Assembly: GCA_003531585.1 (NCBI GenBank)
Contig: DQFX01000080.1
Coordinates: forward strand, 1 to 15,170
Reading direction: 5' to 3'
Length of the DNA stretch: 15,170 nucleotides
From: Oscillospiraceae bacterium
Lineage (GTDB): Bacteria; Bacillota; Clostridia; Oscillospirales; Ruminococcaceae
In this document: positions 1 through 6,450 of the stretch, piece after piece
How positions within the stretch are numbered: position 1 is the first letter of the stretch
Layout of the letters: the number at the start of each line of letters is the position of its first letter
The notes under the pieces: generated by a model
What the model was told of the DNA's origin: nothing
The model's database searches: none
Seen by the model: the letters and a program-made list of their open reading frames with translations, nothing else
Position numbers and translations under genes: made by a program

Positions 1-34
1 GATAAATACAAAGTGTCAAATTCTCGTTTATCGC

Positions 35-1203
35 TCACTCTTCAACCGCCCGAATAGTCCCGAACAATTCCTCGCTCATACCCGTGCGGAATCCCTTGAA
101 CCAAAGCCGCGGATTAGCCGCAGCACCGATATTCTTCGCGCTTGGACCGCAGTAGTAATGCGTACCCTGCGGCGGTTCGGGTCGAGAAACCTCCCCGGAC
201 ATACATTCCGTTATTTGAAACACCGTCAATGGACGGAAATGGAAATCCGTAGTCCGCTTCAAACTGGGCGGTGTCGATGATGTACGCAAGCGTGACGGCG
301 CTCCGGTTAAACATTTTGGAATTGGTATCGTTTGCGATATTCTGCTCGTCCATGTTCCAGACATCATAAACATAGATATCCTGAATACAATCGCCGCGGT
401 CCAGCAGATTCGCATGGACTGCGGTTTTCTATTTCAGCGCCAGCGTAATTTCTTTTTCGGGAACTCCCATGTCCTTTGTGCCGTAGGTGTACTGGTGAAG
501 CTCCGAAAACTCTCCGCACTGCGACAGTATTCCGTTGCTTCCGGGCGCAAGCTCGGGACTGCTCGACGTACTGTTTCAGTTCCTCGTCAATTCCGAAAAT
601 GTCCTCCCAGATATCCGAATCAACGGTTTCCAGCGTAATTGACAGCTTGTCAGAAGCGCGCTCCGTTCCGCGGGACATTTCTCTTGCAAGGAATATTCCG
701 GCGCTGTCCGTGAGCGTCTGGTCCGCTTTGGGCGGATTGAATGCTTCTCCGTTTTCGATGGCTCTGTATCGGTTTTCGCCGATTGAAACCAGCCGGGAAA
801 TAAGCGGGTCGGATTTGGAAATTCTGATATAGTCAAACGCCCTTCGCTTTATCTTATCAGACATGAACCATGCCGTTCCATGCTGTCCCTGACCGCTTGG
901 AACCGGGACAGAGATGTTGTCCGTGACCTTGTATGTGTCGGTCTGGTACGTCAGTTCAGCGCAGACAAAATACACCACGCAGAGCAGCACCACCAGAGCC
1001 TCCAGCAGAAGATACAGCTTTCTCGGCTTTTCTCCGCCGAATACGCCGGAAATTGTTGTTGAGAAATCCGTCAAATCCGTTGAAATGCTTCCGGTCGTAA
1101 GGACATCGTTCAGGAGGCTGGCAAACAGCATGGCGGTTATGCTTCCGACCACAAAAATGAAAATGCAGACAGGTATTCGGTAGTATTTGCTTTTGTTTTT
1201 CAT
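35..1203 (-). pseudogene. Broken gene, VirD4/TraG coupling-protein-like N-terminus
   Basis: The first 279-codon frame opens with two hydrophobic segments (residues about 10-30 and 63-83). A GQGQHGTAWF segment follows at 104-113, resembling the conserved GQ-QHG(S/T)A-W block just after the membrane anchor of VirD4/TraG conjugation coupling proteins in Firmicutes. No Walker A follows. At about position 550 the frame degrades into Arg/Ser-rich nonsense, while another minus frame continues sensibly (PELAPGSNGILSQCGEF..., ending ...EITLALK) to a TAG at 429-431. That same frame resumes directly as KTAVHANLLDRGDC... and NMDEQNIANDTNSKMFNRSA to a stop at 114. A third frame then carries NPRLWFKGFRTGMSEELFGT to the stop at 35. 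At least two frameshifts and one in-frame stop are therefore visible. The part after residue about 175 is not recognised. It may be a decayed coupling protein joined by deletion to another gene; assembly error is the alternative. The coupling-protein assignment is moderate, the broken state firm. Confidence 0.6.
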
Positions 1204-1267
1204 ATCTTACTCTCTGTAAAATTGACTTGTAACCATTTTCCTTAAATGTACAAAAAGATATTGGTTT

Positions 1268-1408
1268 AATACCAAATGGTCACCTCTAAAAACCTCATGT
1301 GAGCGAAAATGCGCAGTGCGCGCCATCTTCATCGGCTTTCCTAGAATCTGGCACGCCCTGCCCATTTTTGCTTTTCGCACCGGTTTTTAGAGGTTCCCAT
1401 TTGATATT
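1268..1408. repeat. MITE-like palindromic element with 27-bp imperfect terminal inverted repeats
   Basis: The two ends, 1268-1294 and 1382-1408, are inverted copies of each other, matching at 24 of 27 positions by eye. Both contain an ACCTCTAAAAACC core running inward from AAATGG. The roughly 87-bp interior is partly palindromic as well (gagcgaaaatg near the left end, tgcttttcgcacc near the right) and has no convincing ORF. Size, long terminal inverted repeats and intergenic position fit a non-autonomous miniature element, or a large hairpin. The right end overlaps the -35 box of the antiporter promoter. A related half-element lies at the right end of the window (from 15033). No obvious target-site duplication is seen. 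Confidence 0.6.
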
Positions 1409-1435
1409 GACAACACACAGGAATACGGCTATAAT
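1407..1435 (+). promoter_or_regulatory. Promoter of the antiporter gene
   Basis: A perfect TTGACA (1407-1412) is separated by 17 bases from a perfect TATAAT (1430-1435), predicting transcription from about 1442 and a leader of roughly 24 nt. GGAGGT at 1455-1460 is the ribosome site for the ATG at 1466. The -35 box overlaps the outer end of the palindromic element. Confidence 0.8.
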
Positions 1436-1465
1436 AATGATGTATTATTTATATGGAGGTCACAT

Positions 1466-2470
1466 ATGAACATCGTCATTGACATAGTGCTGCTTCTCGC
1501 AGGGTTTGTTCTTCTGATAAAAGGCGCTGATTTTTTCGTAGAGGGAGCTTCTTCTCTTGCAAGGAAACTAAGGATCCCCTCTCTTGTGGTCGGTCTTACA
1601 ATAGTCGCGCTTGGAACGAGCGCACCGGAGCTTGCAGTCAGCATTTCAGCTTCGCTGGGCGGGCAGAATTCAATGGCTGTCAGCAATGTAGTGGGATCGA
1701 ATATCTTCAATCTTCTTGGCGTGCTCGGAGTATGTGCGCTGGTAATACCCCTTGGAGTTACAAAAGACATACTTCATAGAGATTATCCGGTTTCGATATT
1801 CACATCCGTGCTGTTTTTTGTAATGCTTATATTCTTCGGAGCTTCCGGAGAGATCACTCTTTTTGAAGCAATATTACTTGTAGTGCTTCTGGCAGGTTAT
1901 CTGACATGGACTGTCATAGCAGCAATGAAAAACCGTCAGACCTCCGAGGAACAAAGCGCTGAGAAGCCATTTATCTGGTGGAAGTGTGCGCTCTTTATAA
2001 TCTGCGGAGCAGGCGCGATAGTTCTGGGAGGCGACATGGTTGTAGACCACGCTTCTCTGCTTGGAAAAGCCGTGGGCATGAGCGAAAGTCTTGTCGGTCT
2101 TACGATATGCGCTGTCGGAACCTCTCTTCCCGAACTTGTCACGTCGATCTCCGCCTGCAAAAAGGGCGAAAACGATATGGCAATCGGCAATGTCATCGGA
2201 TCAAATATTCTGAATATCCTGTGTATTCTCGGCGTTTCCGGGGTTATTTCTCCTATCACTATCACCGGAGCAGACCTCAGCAATACTCTTGTGGATTTCG
2301 GAATTTACATCGTAATATGTCTGCTGGCATACATATTCTGCCTTACTCAGAAAAAAATCACCCGTGTTGAGGGAGGAATACTTGTTTTCCTTTATATCGC
2401 ATACATGGGTTATGCTATCGTCCGTGACCATCTTGGAACCGATCCGATAATGAGCCTTATAGGGAACTGA
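1466..2470 (+). CDS. Calcium/sodium antiporter, CaCA (YrbG-like) family
   Basis: This 334-aa integral membrane protein has the internal duplication that defines the cation/Ca2+ exchanger superfamily. The first alpha repeat (residues about 43-88) contains GTSAPE (50-55) and a GSNIFNLLGVLG stretch. The second (about 211-256) contains GTSLPE (218-223) and GSNILNILCILG. The acidic residue of each GTS-PE motif lines the ion site in known structures of the family. Predicted helices on both sides of each repeat and a charged loop at about 154-168 give the usual two five-helix halves, and the length is normal for the bacterial branch. It probably exports Ca2+ in exchange for Na+ or H+, although the true ion cannot be read from the sequence. 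GGAGGT precedes the ATG. It is monocistronic, with its own promoter and terminator. Confidence 0.92.
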   Translation: MNIVIDIVLLLAGFVLLIKGADFFVEGASSLARKLRIPSLVVGLTIVALGTSAPELAVSISASLGGQNSMAVSNVVGSNIFNLLGVLGVCALVIPLGVTKDILHRDYPVSIFTSVLFFVMLIFFGASGEITLFEAILLVVLLAGYLTWTVIAAMKNRQTSEEQSAEKPFIWWKCALFIICGAGAIVLGGDMVVDHASLLGKAVGMSESLVGLTICAVGTSLPELVTSISACKKGENDMAIGNVIGSNILNILCILGVSGVISPITITGADLSNTLVDFGIYIVICLLAYIFCLTQKKITRVEGGILVFLYIAYMGYAIVRDHLGTDPIMSLIGN

Positions 2471-2478
2471 TCAGAGAG

Positions 2479-2511
2479 AAAAGCAGGAGTTGTTTCAGCT
2501 CCTGCTTTTTT
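2479..2511 (+). terminator. Rho-independent terminator of the antiporter gene
   Basis: The arms aaaagcaggag and ctcctgctttt form an 11-bp stem around a loop of about 9 nt that can pair further. The 3' arm runs into six T residues. It starts 8 nt after the stop codon of the antiporter gene. Confidence 0.88.
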
Positions 2512-2524
2512 CATGATGCCACAT

Positions 2525-2881
2525 CTACGGCTTTGTCGGCGCGATGTGCCAGTCGTTATAAACGCTGCCATTAATGAATATCTGGTCTGTGAGCCTTACC
2601 GAAAGCTGACCAGCCGGACACCACACGTCGAAAACTTCGACATATACGGTGTAGTTTTTCCTGTCCGGAAACCAAATCGACGTGAAATGAACCCGGTCAT
2701 TGTAGGTCGAATATTTATTCTTCCTGAAAACAAAACTGCCGCCCGATTTTTCAAGCAGGCGGTTGTAAAGTGTGGTGCTGTGACGGTTGTAGTTGAACTC
2801 CGGGAACAGCACGTTTGCGGTCTGGCTTCCGGTGCAGTACTGCGTATCTCCGTAGAGGTGGGCGTCAACGCTTATCTCTAG
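2525..2881 (-). pseudogene. C-terminal fragment of an unrecognised protein
   Basis: A minus-strand frame is open from just after a TAA at 2882-2884 to a stop at 2525. It gives about 118 residues of ordinary protein-like composition rich in Tyr, Asn and Val: ISVDAHLYGDTQYCTGS near the start, WFPDRKNYTVYVEVFDVW in the middle and SVYNDWHIAPTKP at the end. There is no ATG with a ribosome site at the upstream end, so it reads as the tail of a larger gene that lost its N-terminus. The alternating hydrophobic/polar pattern suggests beta strands of an extracellular or envelope domain. The plus-strand ORF over the same bases looks like a shadow. It may come from the same decayed element as the coupling-protein remnant beyond the antiporter gene; function unknown. 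Confidence 0.45.
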
Positions 2882-2940
2882 TTATATTGGCAATATCATT
2901 CATCAGCCTGAACCCGCCCCGTAAAACTTCCGTATAAAAT

Positions 2941-2967
2941 AAAAAACCGCCCAATGGACGGTTTTTT
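2941..2967 (-). terminator. Terminator of tRNA-Leu, T-runs on both strands
   Basis: The arms aaaaaaccg and cggtttttt form a 9-bp stem, with two more C-G pairs inside after one mismatch. Because each arm carries a six-base A or T run, the structure can end transcription in either direction. It begins 3 nt after the CCA end of the tRNA and would also stop readthrough from the left. Confidence 0.82.
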
Positions 2968-2970
2968 ATT

Positions 2971-3055
2971 TGGTGCGGGTGACGGGACTTGAACCCGTAT
3001 GTCATACAACACACGCACCTCAAACGTGCCTGTCTGCCAGTTCCAGCACACCCGC
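2971..3055 (-). tRNA. tRNA-Leu (anticodon GAG)
   Basis: On the minus strand an 85-nt cloverleaf begins GCGGGTG and ends CACCCGC plus A and an encoded CCA. The acceptor arms pair perfectly over 7 bp. The D-arm contains CTGG and GGCAGAC. The anticodon stem CACGT/GCGTG closes a 7-nt loop TTGAGGT, placing GAG as the anticodon (decoding CUC and CUU) with T33 and G37. A long variable arm follows, as expected for a class II tRNA. The T arm ACGGG-TTCAAGT-CCCGT is perfect. The gene is flanked by its own promoter and terminator. Confidence 0.96.
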
Positions 3056-3144
3056 ATATATACCCGCCAAGATCTCTGAACTCTCCGGAAGCCCTGATTA
3101 CTCAGCGCATTTCTTTTGAGTTCCTGTCTCTCAACGACTATGTT

Positions 3145-3173
3145 ATTATATCACAGGCAAGCCAATTTGTCAA
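3145..3173 (-). promoter_or_regulatory. Promoter of tRNA-Leu
   Basis: Read on the minus strand, consensus TTGACA (3173-3168) and TATAAT (3150-3145) are separated by exactly 17 bases. The start point would be near 3138, leaving a 5' leader of about 80 nt to be removed by RNase P. A perfect consensus at normal spacing suits a constitutively strong stable-RNA gene. Confidence 0.88.
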
Positions 3174-3223
3174 TAGCTTTTTTCAAAAAAACTCAAATTT
3201 TTTCTAATACTTTTTTGCGCCGG

Positions 3224-3475
3224 CTATTTAATGGGATACTTGTCCGGAAATTCCAGCCGGATACCATTCTCCCTTGCCCTGCGATAAAGCGCGGACAACC
3301 GGCACAGCACTGCGTTTTCCTCGTATATCAGCGCGTCGATGGAAGGCTCGTCGCTCACGTTGTCGTAGTTTGCGCGGATACTGTCCAGCCTGTCCTTTAA
3401 ATCGTCGTATTCCCTTTTAAACGCCCTTGCGCGGCTCTCCTCCGCTGTTGCGCGGCGTTTCAGCAGACCTTTCAT
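3224..3475 (-). CDS. DUF2508-family small protein (YaaL-like)
   Basis: This 83-aa, highly charged protein is probably helical throughout, with no signal or membrane segment. The central DNVSDEPSIDALIYEENAVL (38-57), followed by a Leu/Arg-rich helix ending RRARENGI, resembles the core of DUF2508 (Bacillus YaaL type): an aromatic or Asn, a D-P-like turn, IDA-IYE, then a long C-terminal helix. The role of the family is not established. AGGAG sits 6 nt before the ATG. It is the last gene of the minus-strand cluster, 59 nt after the TraB-family gene. A TATAAT at 3512-3517 without a good -35 might add a weak internal promoter. No clear hairpin terminator follows before the tRNA promoter. Confidence 0.65.
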   Translation of the reverse strand: MKGLLKRRATAEESRARAFKREYDDLKDRLDSIRANYDNVSDEPSIDALIYEENAVLCRLSALYRRARENGIRLEFPDKYPIK

Positions 3476-3534
3476 AGCGGCTCCTTTCGGCTCGTTATCG
3501 TGTTCTGCTGAATTATATTCTCCCCGCCCGGGAT

Positions 3535-4530
3535 TTATGCCGCCGTATCTGCGCTCTGAGAAACCTCCGGGCGTACTGCGTTCACAGTGTACCCCGCCTC
3601 GCCGAGAAGGTCGATTATCGACGGCTCCGCATAAAAATGCATGGTTCCGACAAATACGAACGCGAGATCTCCGTTCCGGAGCGCGTTTATAACGAACTCC
3701 GCCATTTCCCGCTGACGGTCGGCGTACATCATATTATAATAAGTCTGCCAGTCGTCCGGGTTAGTGACCTCCTCCGGGTCGTAGACCTCCAGCCCGCGGA
3801 AATACTCGTCATCGAAGCTGCTCCACGCGCTGTAAAGCTCCATCGTGGACTCCGCCTGCTGCCGGAGCTTCTCATCATCGGAGCATTCGCCGAGCAGCTC
3901 AAGCTGAACGCTCATCGGAACGCTGCCCATCATCTTGTACTGAGCCGCAGCCCCCTCGACCTCCCGGATCTCCTTGCGCTCCCTGTGAGCCATCTCCAGA
4001 AACGTTGTTTCCGTGCCGTACTGCGTCTGAAGCCCGGTCTTATCCAGCACCGCCGAGCTGAAAACAGACGTCCAGTAGAACGGCTTCATGTACTCAAGCG
4101 ACTCATTGTAGATACCGAGGCTTCTGAAATACTCCACAACCCCATCATGCTCCGGAATGACCTCGGCCGCAGTAGTACCGTCGAGCCTGAGATACCCCGC
4201 GCACTCAGAAACAAGCCTGCCGTCGCCGCTGAAAGCAACGGTGTCAAGCTCCGGCGCAGCGTAGGTGCTGTTGCGGTACGCTTCCATCACATACTCCGGA
4301 TATACCGCTTCCTCCGTACCCGCATGCATGCTCCCGAGCAGGAACACCTGCGCGCCGGTCTGTTCGTCCTCCGCCACCCAGAACGGCGGCGTGACCGTCC
4401 CCTCCTCGGCTGCGGGTGTGAGATCCACCTCCAGCGGAGAACCAGGCTCCCGGCGCCCGCCGGAGCACGCGGAAGCAAGCAGAATTCCCGCCGCGCACAT
4501 GAATGCCGCGGCAGTCCTGAAAAATCTCAT
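3535..4530 (-). CDS. TraB/GumN-family lipoprotein
   Basis: This 331-aa protein begins with a basic/hydrophobic signal peptide and an LASAC lipobox-like site (Cys22), so it is probably lipidated on the outer face of the membrane. The body carries the marks of the TraB/GumN/PrgY superfamily: an N-terminal LLGSMHAG (64-71), an Ala/Glu/Leu block (91-96), a central YGTETTFLEMA (171-181), and a second G-x-x-H in FVGTMHF (293-299) followed by SIIDLLGEAGYTV. The paired G-x-x-H motifs and conserved acidic residues are proposed metal ligands. Family members have been linked to metal-dependent proteolysis and to control of peptide pheromone (PrgY), but the substrate here is unknown. Its start lies 10 nt after the stop of the 74-aa gene, with GAGGGA upstream, so the two are translated from one message. 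Confidence 0.85.
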   Translation of the reverse strand: MRFFRTAAAFMCAAGILLASACSGGRREPGSPLEVDLTPAAEEGTVTPPFWVAEDEQTGAQVFLLGSMHAGTEEAVYPEYVMEAYRNSTYAAPELDTVAFSGDGRLVSECAGYLRLDGTTAAEVIPEHDGVVEYFRSLGIYNESLEYMKPFYWTSVFSSAVLDKTGLQTQYGTETTFLEMAHRERKEIREVEGAAAQYKMMGSVPMSVQLELLGECSDDEKLRQQAESTMELYSAWSSFDDEYFRGLEVYDPEEVTNPDDWQTYYNMMYADRQREMAEFVINALRNGDLAFVFVGTMHFYAEPSIIDLLGEAGYTVNAVRPEVSQSADTAA

Positions 4531-4540
4531 GCCGCTTCCC

Positions 4541-4765
4541 TCAGTTCGAAAGGCGGCAGAGACAGTCCTCGCACGCCTGAGCCTCGTCGGCGTATTCGCT
4601 GACTTCCATGCGGTCTCCGTCCTCGCAGTAGTACACCAGCCACTTGCCGCCCTCGTTTATGAGGCAGATCCTCTGATCATCGTCGTCGCCGCTGCCGCAG
4701 ATGTTGTAGTAGTAATGCGGAATATCCAGCTCAAAGAGCTTTGTTTGCAGATCCTGTACTGTCAT
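4541..4765 (-). CDS. Small acidic protein of unknown function
   Basis: This 74-aa soluble protein is strongly acidic, with a GSGDDDD run (24-30), five Cys residues (23, 34, 47, 64 and the CEDC end) and several aromatic residues (HYYYN; WLVYYCEDGDRMEV). The pattern suggests one compact alpha/beta domain: a helix, two or three strands (ICLINEGGKWLVYY) and a closing helix. It is not recognised as a named family. GGGAGGA sits just upstream of the ATG, and the gene is tightly packed between the phosphatase (24-nt gap) and the TraB-family gene (10-nt gap), which supports real translation. A small adaptor or immunity-type protein is possible but nothing in the sequence shows it. Confidence 0.75.
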   Translation of the reverse strand: MTVQDLQTKLFELDIPHYYYNICGSGDDDDQRICLINEGGKWLVYYCEDGDRMEVSEYADEAQACEDCLCRLSN

Positions 4766-4789
4766 AGTTCCTCCCTGTTGTCGTGTTTG

Positions 4790-5398
4790 TCAAAACAGCC
4801 TGCCGCTTATCTCGAACGCCGGTCCCTTCTGCCACAGGAATGTGGAAAGAAGTATCTCGAAGCCCTCGCCCGGGCCGCACATGTAATCCGCCGGGTGTCC
4901 CTTCGGCAGGCCGAAGCCCGCCAGCAGATTCGTTATAACTCCACCGTGCGTTACCATTGCCGCGCGGGTTATCTCCTTCTTCATCATGTCGCGGAAGATG
5001 ATATCAAGCCCGCTTATGCAGCGCAGCGAGAAATCCCCGAACTTTTCTCCATCGGGAGGACATGCCTCCGGACCTCCCTTGAGCCACGCGGTGTATTCCG
5101 GAAGGTTCTCAAGCTCCTTCTGGGTCTTTCCCTCGAACTGCCCGAAATCCATCTCGGCTATCTCGTCCACCTTGGAAAGCTGGATATCCGGATAGATGAT
5201 CTGCGCAGTCTCAACGCAGCGCTTGAGCGGAGAGGTGTACACCTTCTCCACATAGGGGTAGACGCCCGCCTTGACGAGCTGCTGGATCTGCTTCTCACCC
5301 TGTGGGCAGAGCGCGAGATCCGTCTGACCGATGTACTTTCCGTCGAGATTTCCCTCTGTGATTCCGTGGCGTATCAGATACAAATAGTAGTTTTTCAT
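4790..5398 (-). CDS. Histidine phosphatase family protein (phosphoglycerate mutase-like)
   Basis: This 202-aa cytoplasmic enzyme belongs to the branch-1 histidine phosphatases. The RHG motif is at 10-12 (His11 takes up phosphate), SPLKRCVETA at 56-65 supplies the second Arg, the proton donor Glu lies in EMDFGQFEGK (82-91), and the second His is in VTHGG (149-153). The length matches phosphatases such as alpha-ribazole or broad-specificity phosphatases rather than true glycolytic mutase, which is longer. No cobalamin genes are nearby, so the substrate cannot be assigned. AAAGGT lies about 8 nt before the ATG. As the first gene of the leftward cluster, it probably sets its transcription. Confidence 0.88.
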   Translation of the reverse strand: MKNYYLYLIRHGITEGNLDGKYIGQTDLALCPQGEKQIQQLVKAGVYPYVEKVYTSPLKRCVETAQIIYPDIQLSKVDEIAEMDFGQFEGKTQKELENLPEYTAWLKGGPEACPPDGEKFGDFSLRCISGLDIIFRDMMKKEITRAAMVTHGGVITNLLAGFGLPKGHPADYMCGPGEGFEILLSTFLWQKGPAFEISGRLF

Positions 5399-5416
5399 GA
5401 TTATATTACCTTTCGT

Positions 5417-5422
5417 ATTATA
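5417..5422 (-). promoter_or_regulatory. Possible -10 box for the phosphatase-TraB operon
   Basis: TATAAT on the minus strand lies about 18 nt upstream of the phosphatase ATG. No good -35 hexamer is found 16-18 bases further up, so the promoter may be activator-dependent or weak. It is the best candidate in the spacer shared with the divergent XRE regulator. Confidence 0.4.
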
Positions 5423-5489
5423 GAGTGCTTTTTAACATGACTTGTGCTGACCCGGAGTTTCGGTCACAATATACAGCGTCCTAACCCCA

Positions 5490-5509
5490 GGCAGGTGTCG
5501 AAACCTGCC
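5490..5509. other. Small hairpin in the divergent spacer
   Basis: ggcaggt and acctgcc form a perfect 7-bp stem with a 6-nt loop, lying in the 270-bp spacer between the phosphatase and the XRE regulator. There is no T-run on either strand, so a terminator is unlikely. The stretch from 5423 to 5574 shows no gene. The inverted repeat could be a protein-binding site or part of an RNA leader. Confidence 0.35.
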
Positions 5510-5574
5510 GGAAAGCGCATAACTGTTATAGATAATGCCCTATGGTGCTGTCGTATTTTTGTGAAATATGACAC

Positions 5575-5603
5575 TTTACAAATCGGAATATCCAGTTTAT
5601 AAT
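5575..5603 (+). promoter_or_regulatory. Promoter of the XRE regulator
   Basis: TTTACA (5575-5580) and TATAAT (5598-5603) are separated by 17 bases, matching 11 of 12 consensus positions. Transcription would start near 5610, giving a leader of about 60 nt before the ATG at 5669. Confidence 0.8.
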
Positions 5604-5621
5604 ATACAATATGGTATTATA
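5598..5621. promoter_or_regulatory. Possible operator overlapping the XRE gene's -10 and start point
   Basis: tataata (5598-5604) and tattata (5615-5621) are perfect 7-bp inverted copies with a 10-bp spacer, covering the -10 box and the predicted start point. This is a classical position for self-repression by a helix-turn-helix dimer. Being AT-only, the match could be partly chance. Confidence 0.35.
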
Positions 5622-5668
5622 GATAAAATAAAGTAACCATGGGGAAAATAACACTAAGGAGAAAATGT

Positions 5669-6337
5669 ATGAATAAAGACTTCCCCCGTATCATGACGCT
5701 TCTGCGTAAAGAACGGGGTCTTAGCCAGAAACAGGCGGCTGCCGACCTTGACGTCACCCAGGCGCTGCTGTCGCACTACGAAAACGGCAAGCGCGAATGC
5801 GGACTTGACTTCCTGGTGCGTGCTGCCGACTATTATAAGGTATCGGTAGATTACCTGCTCGGCCGCTCGCCTATGAGCAGCGGGGCTTCAATTTCAGAGC
5901 AGGAGCTTCCCGAGAGCACTGACGCCGAGAAATACGAGGGCACGCCCTCCGGCCTGTCGGTATTCTTCCAGAAGAAGCTGCTGACGAACTCCATCGAGAT
6001 ACTATTCTCACTGCTTATCAAGGCGAAGAACGCGGAGCTTTCCAAAGCCGTGTACTCCTACATATCGCTTGCGGTCTACCGCTGCTTCAGAATGGTCCAC
6101 AGCGCAGGGAGAGCGAACGACGAGCATGTGTTCAGCGTACCCGAGGAGAAGGTCGCAGGGCTTACCAGCGCGGCGCTCGCCATCGAGGATATCCACGCGA
6201 GAACAGCGGGAATCTCCGGCGGCTCCGAGGACGATAAGATAACCACAGCGCGGCTGGAGCAGGAATACACCAAGCAGGCTGCGGCGCTGCTGTCGATAGT
6301 GAACAGCTCTGAAAAGACCCTGAACAAACTCATGTGA
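5669..6337 (+). CDS. XRE-family transcriptional regulator
   Basis: The protein has 222 aa if started at 5669, where AAGGAG (5656-5661) is well placed. An in-frame ATG 30 nt upstream has no ribosome site and is rejected. Residues 4-65 form a Cro/C1-type helix-turn-helix: LRKERGLSQKQAAADLDV, then TQALLSHYENGKREC (recognition helix) and the YYKVSVDYLLGR closing helix. A flexible link (68-93) leads to a helical domain of about 125 residues (95-222) with no recognised ligand- or peptidase-motif, perhaps for dimerisation or sensing. It is transcribed away from the phosphatase-TraB operon and may control that operon, itself, or both; a 7-bp inverted repeat covers its own promoter. Confidence 0.88.
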   Translation: MNKDFPRIMTLLRKERGLSQKQAAADLDVTQALLSHYENGKRECGLDFLVRAADYYKVSVDYLLGRSPMSSGASISEQELPESTDAEKYEGTPSGLSVFFQKKLLTNSIEILFSLLIKAKNAELSKAVYSYISLAVYRCFRMVHSAGRANDEHVFSVPEEKVAGLTSAALAIEDIHARTAGISGGSEDDKITTARLEQEYTKQAAALLSIVNSSEKTLNKLM

Positions 6338-6356
6338 GCCTTATTTCATACATACG

Positions 6357-6382
6357 CTGACAGCCTCCGGGCTGTCAGTTTT
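6357..6382 (+). terminator. Terminator of the XRE gene
   Basis: ctgacagcc and ggctgtcag form a perfect 9-bp stem with a tccg tetraloop (6357-6378), followed by a short T-run. It lies 20 nt after the stop codon. Confidence 0.8.
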
Positions 6383-6396
6383 GGTTATAGAAGGAT

Positions 6397-6427
6397 TCCG
6401 GTCTGTATTTGCTGCAGACCGGATTTT
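6397..6427. terminator. Second hairpin in the convergent spacer
   Basis: tccggtctg and cagaccgga form a perfect 9-bp stem with a 9-nt loop, followed on the plus strand by TTTT. It is probably a back-up terminator for the XRE gene. It lies 24 nt beyond the stop of the leftward flippase gene and may also end the long rlmB operon, although the minus-strand side has no clear T-run. Confidence 0.6.
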
Positions 6428-6450
6428 CGTCTGCGGTTTCAGAGCCGCTC

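Noticed and set aside
2513..2881. 122-codon plus-strand ORF after the antiporter terminator
   Set aside because: No ribosome site, and it starts just past a terminator; the minus frame over the same bases has much better protein character.
3637..4602. 321-codon plus-strand ORF
   Set aside because: Antisense to the TraB-family gene, whose signal peptide and paired G-x-x-H motifs are unmistakable.
4265..5440. 391-codon plus-strand ORF
   Set aside because: It lies antisense over three well-supported minus-strand genes, has no ribosome site and gives a Leu/Arg/His-rich translation typical of a shadow frame.
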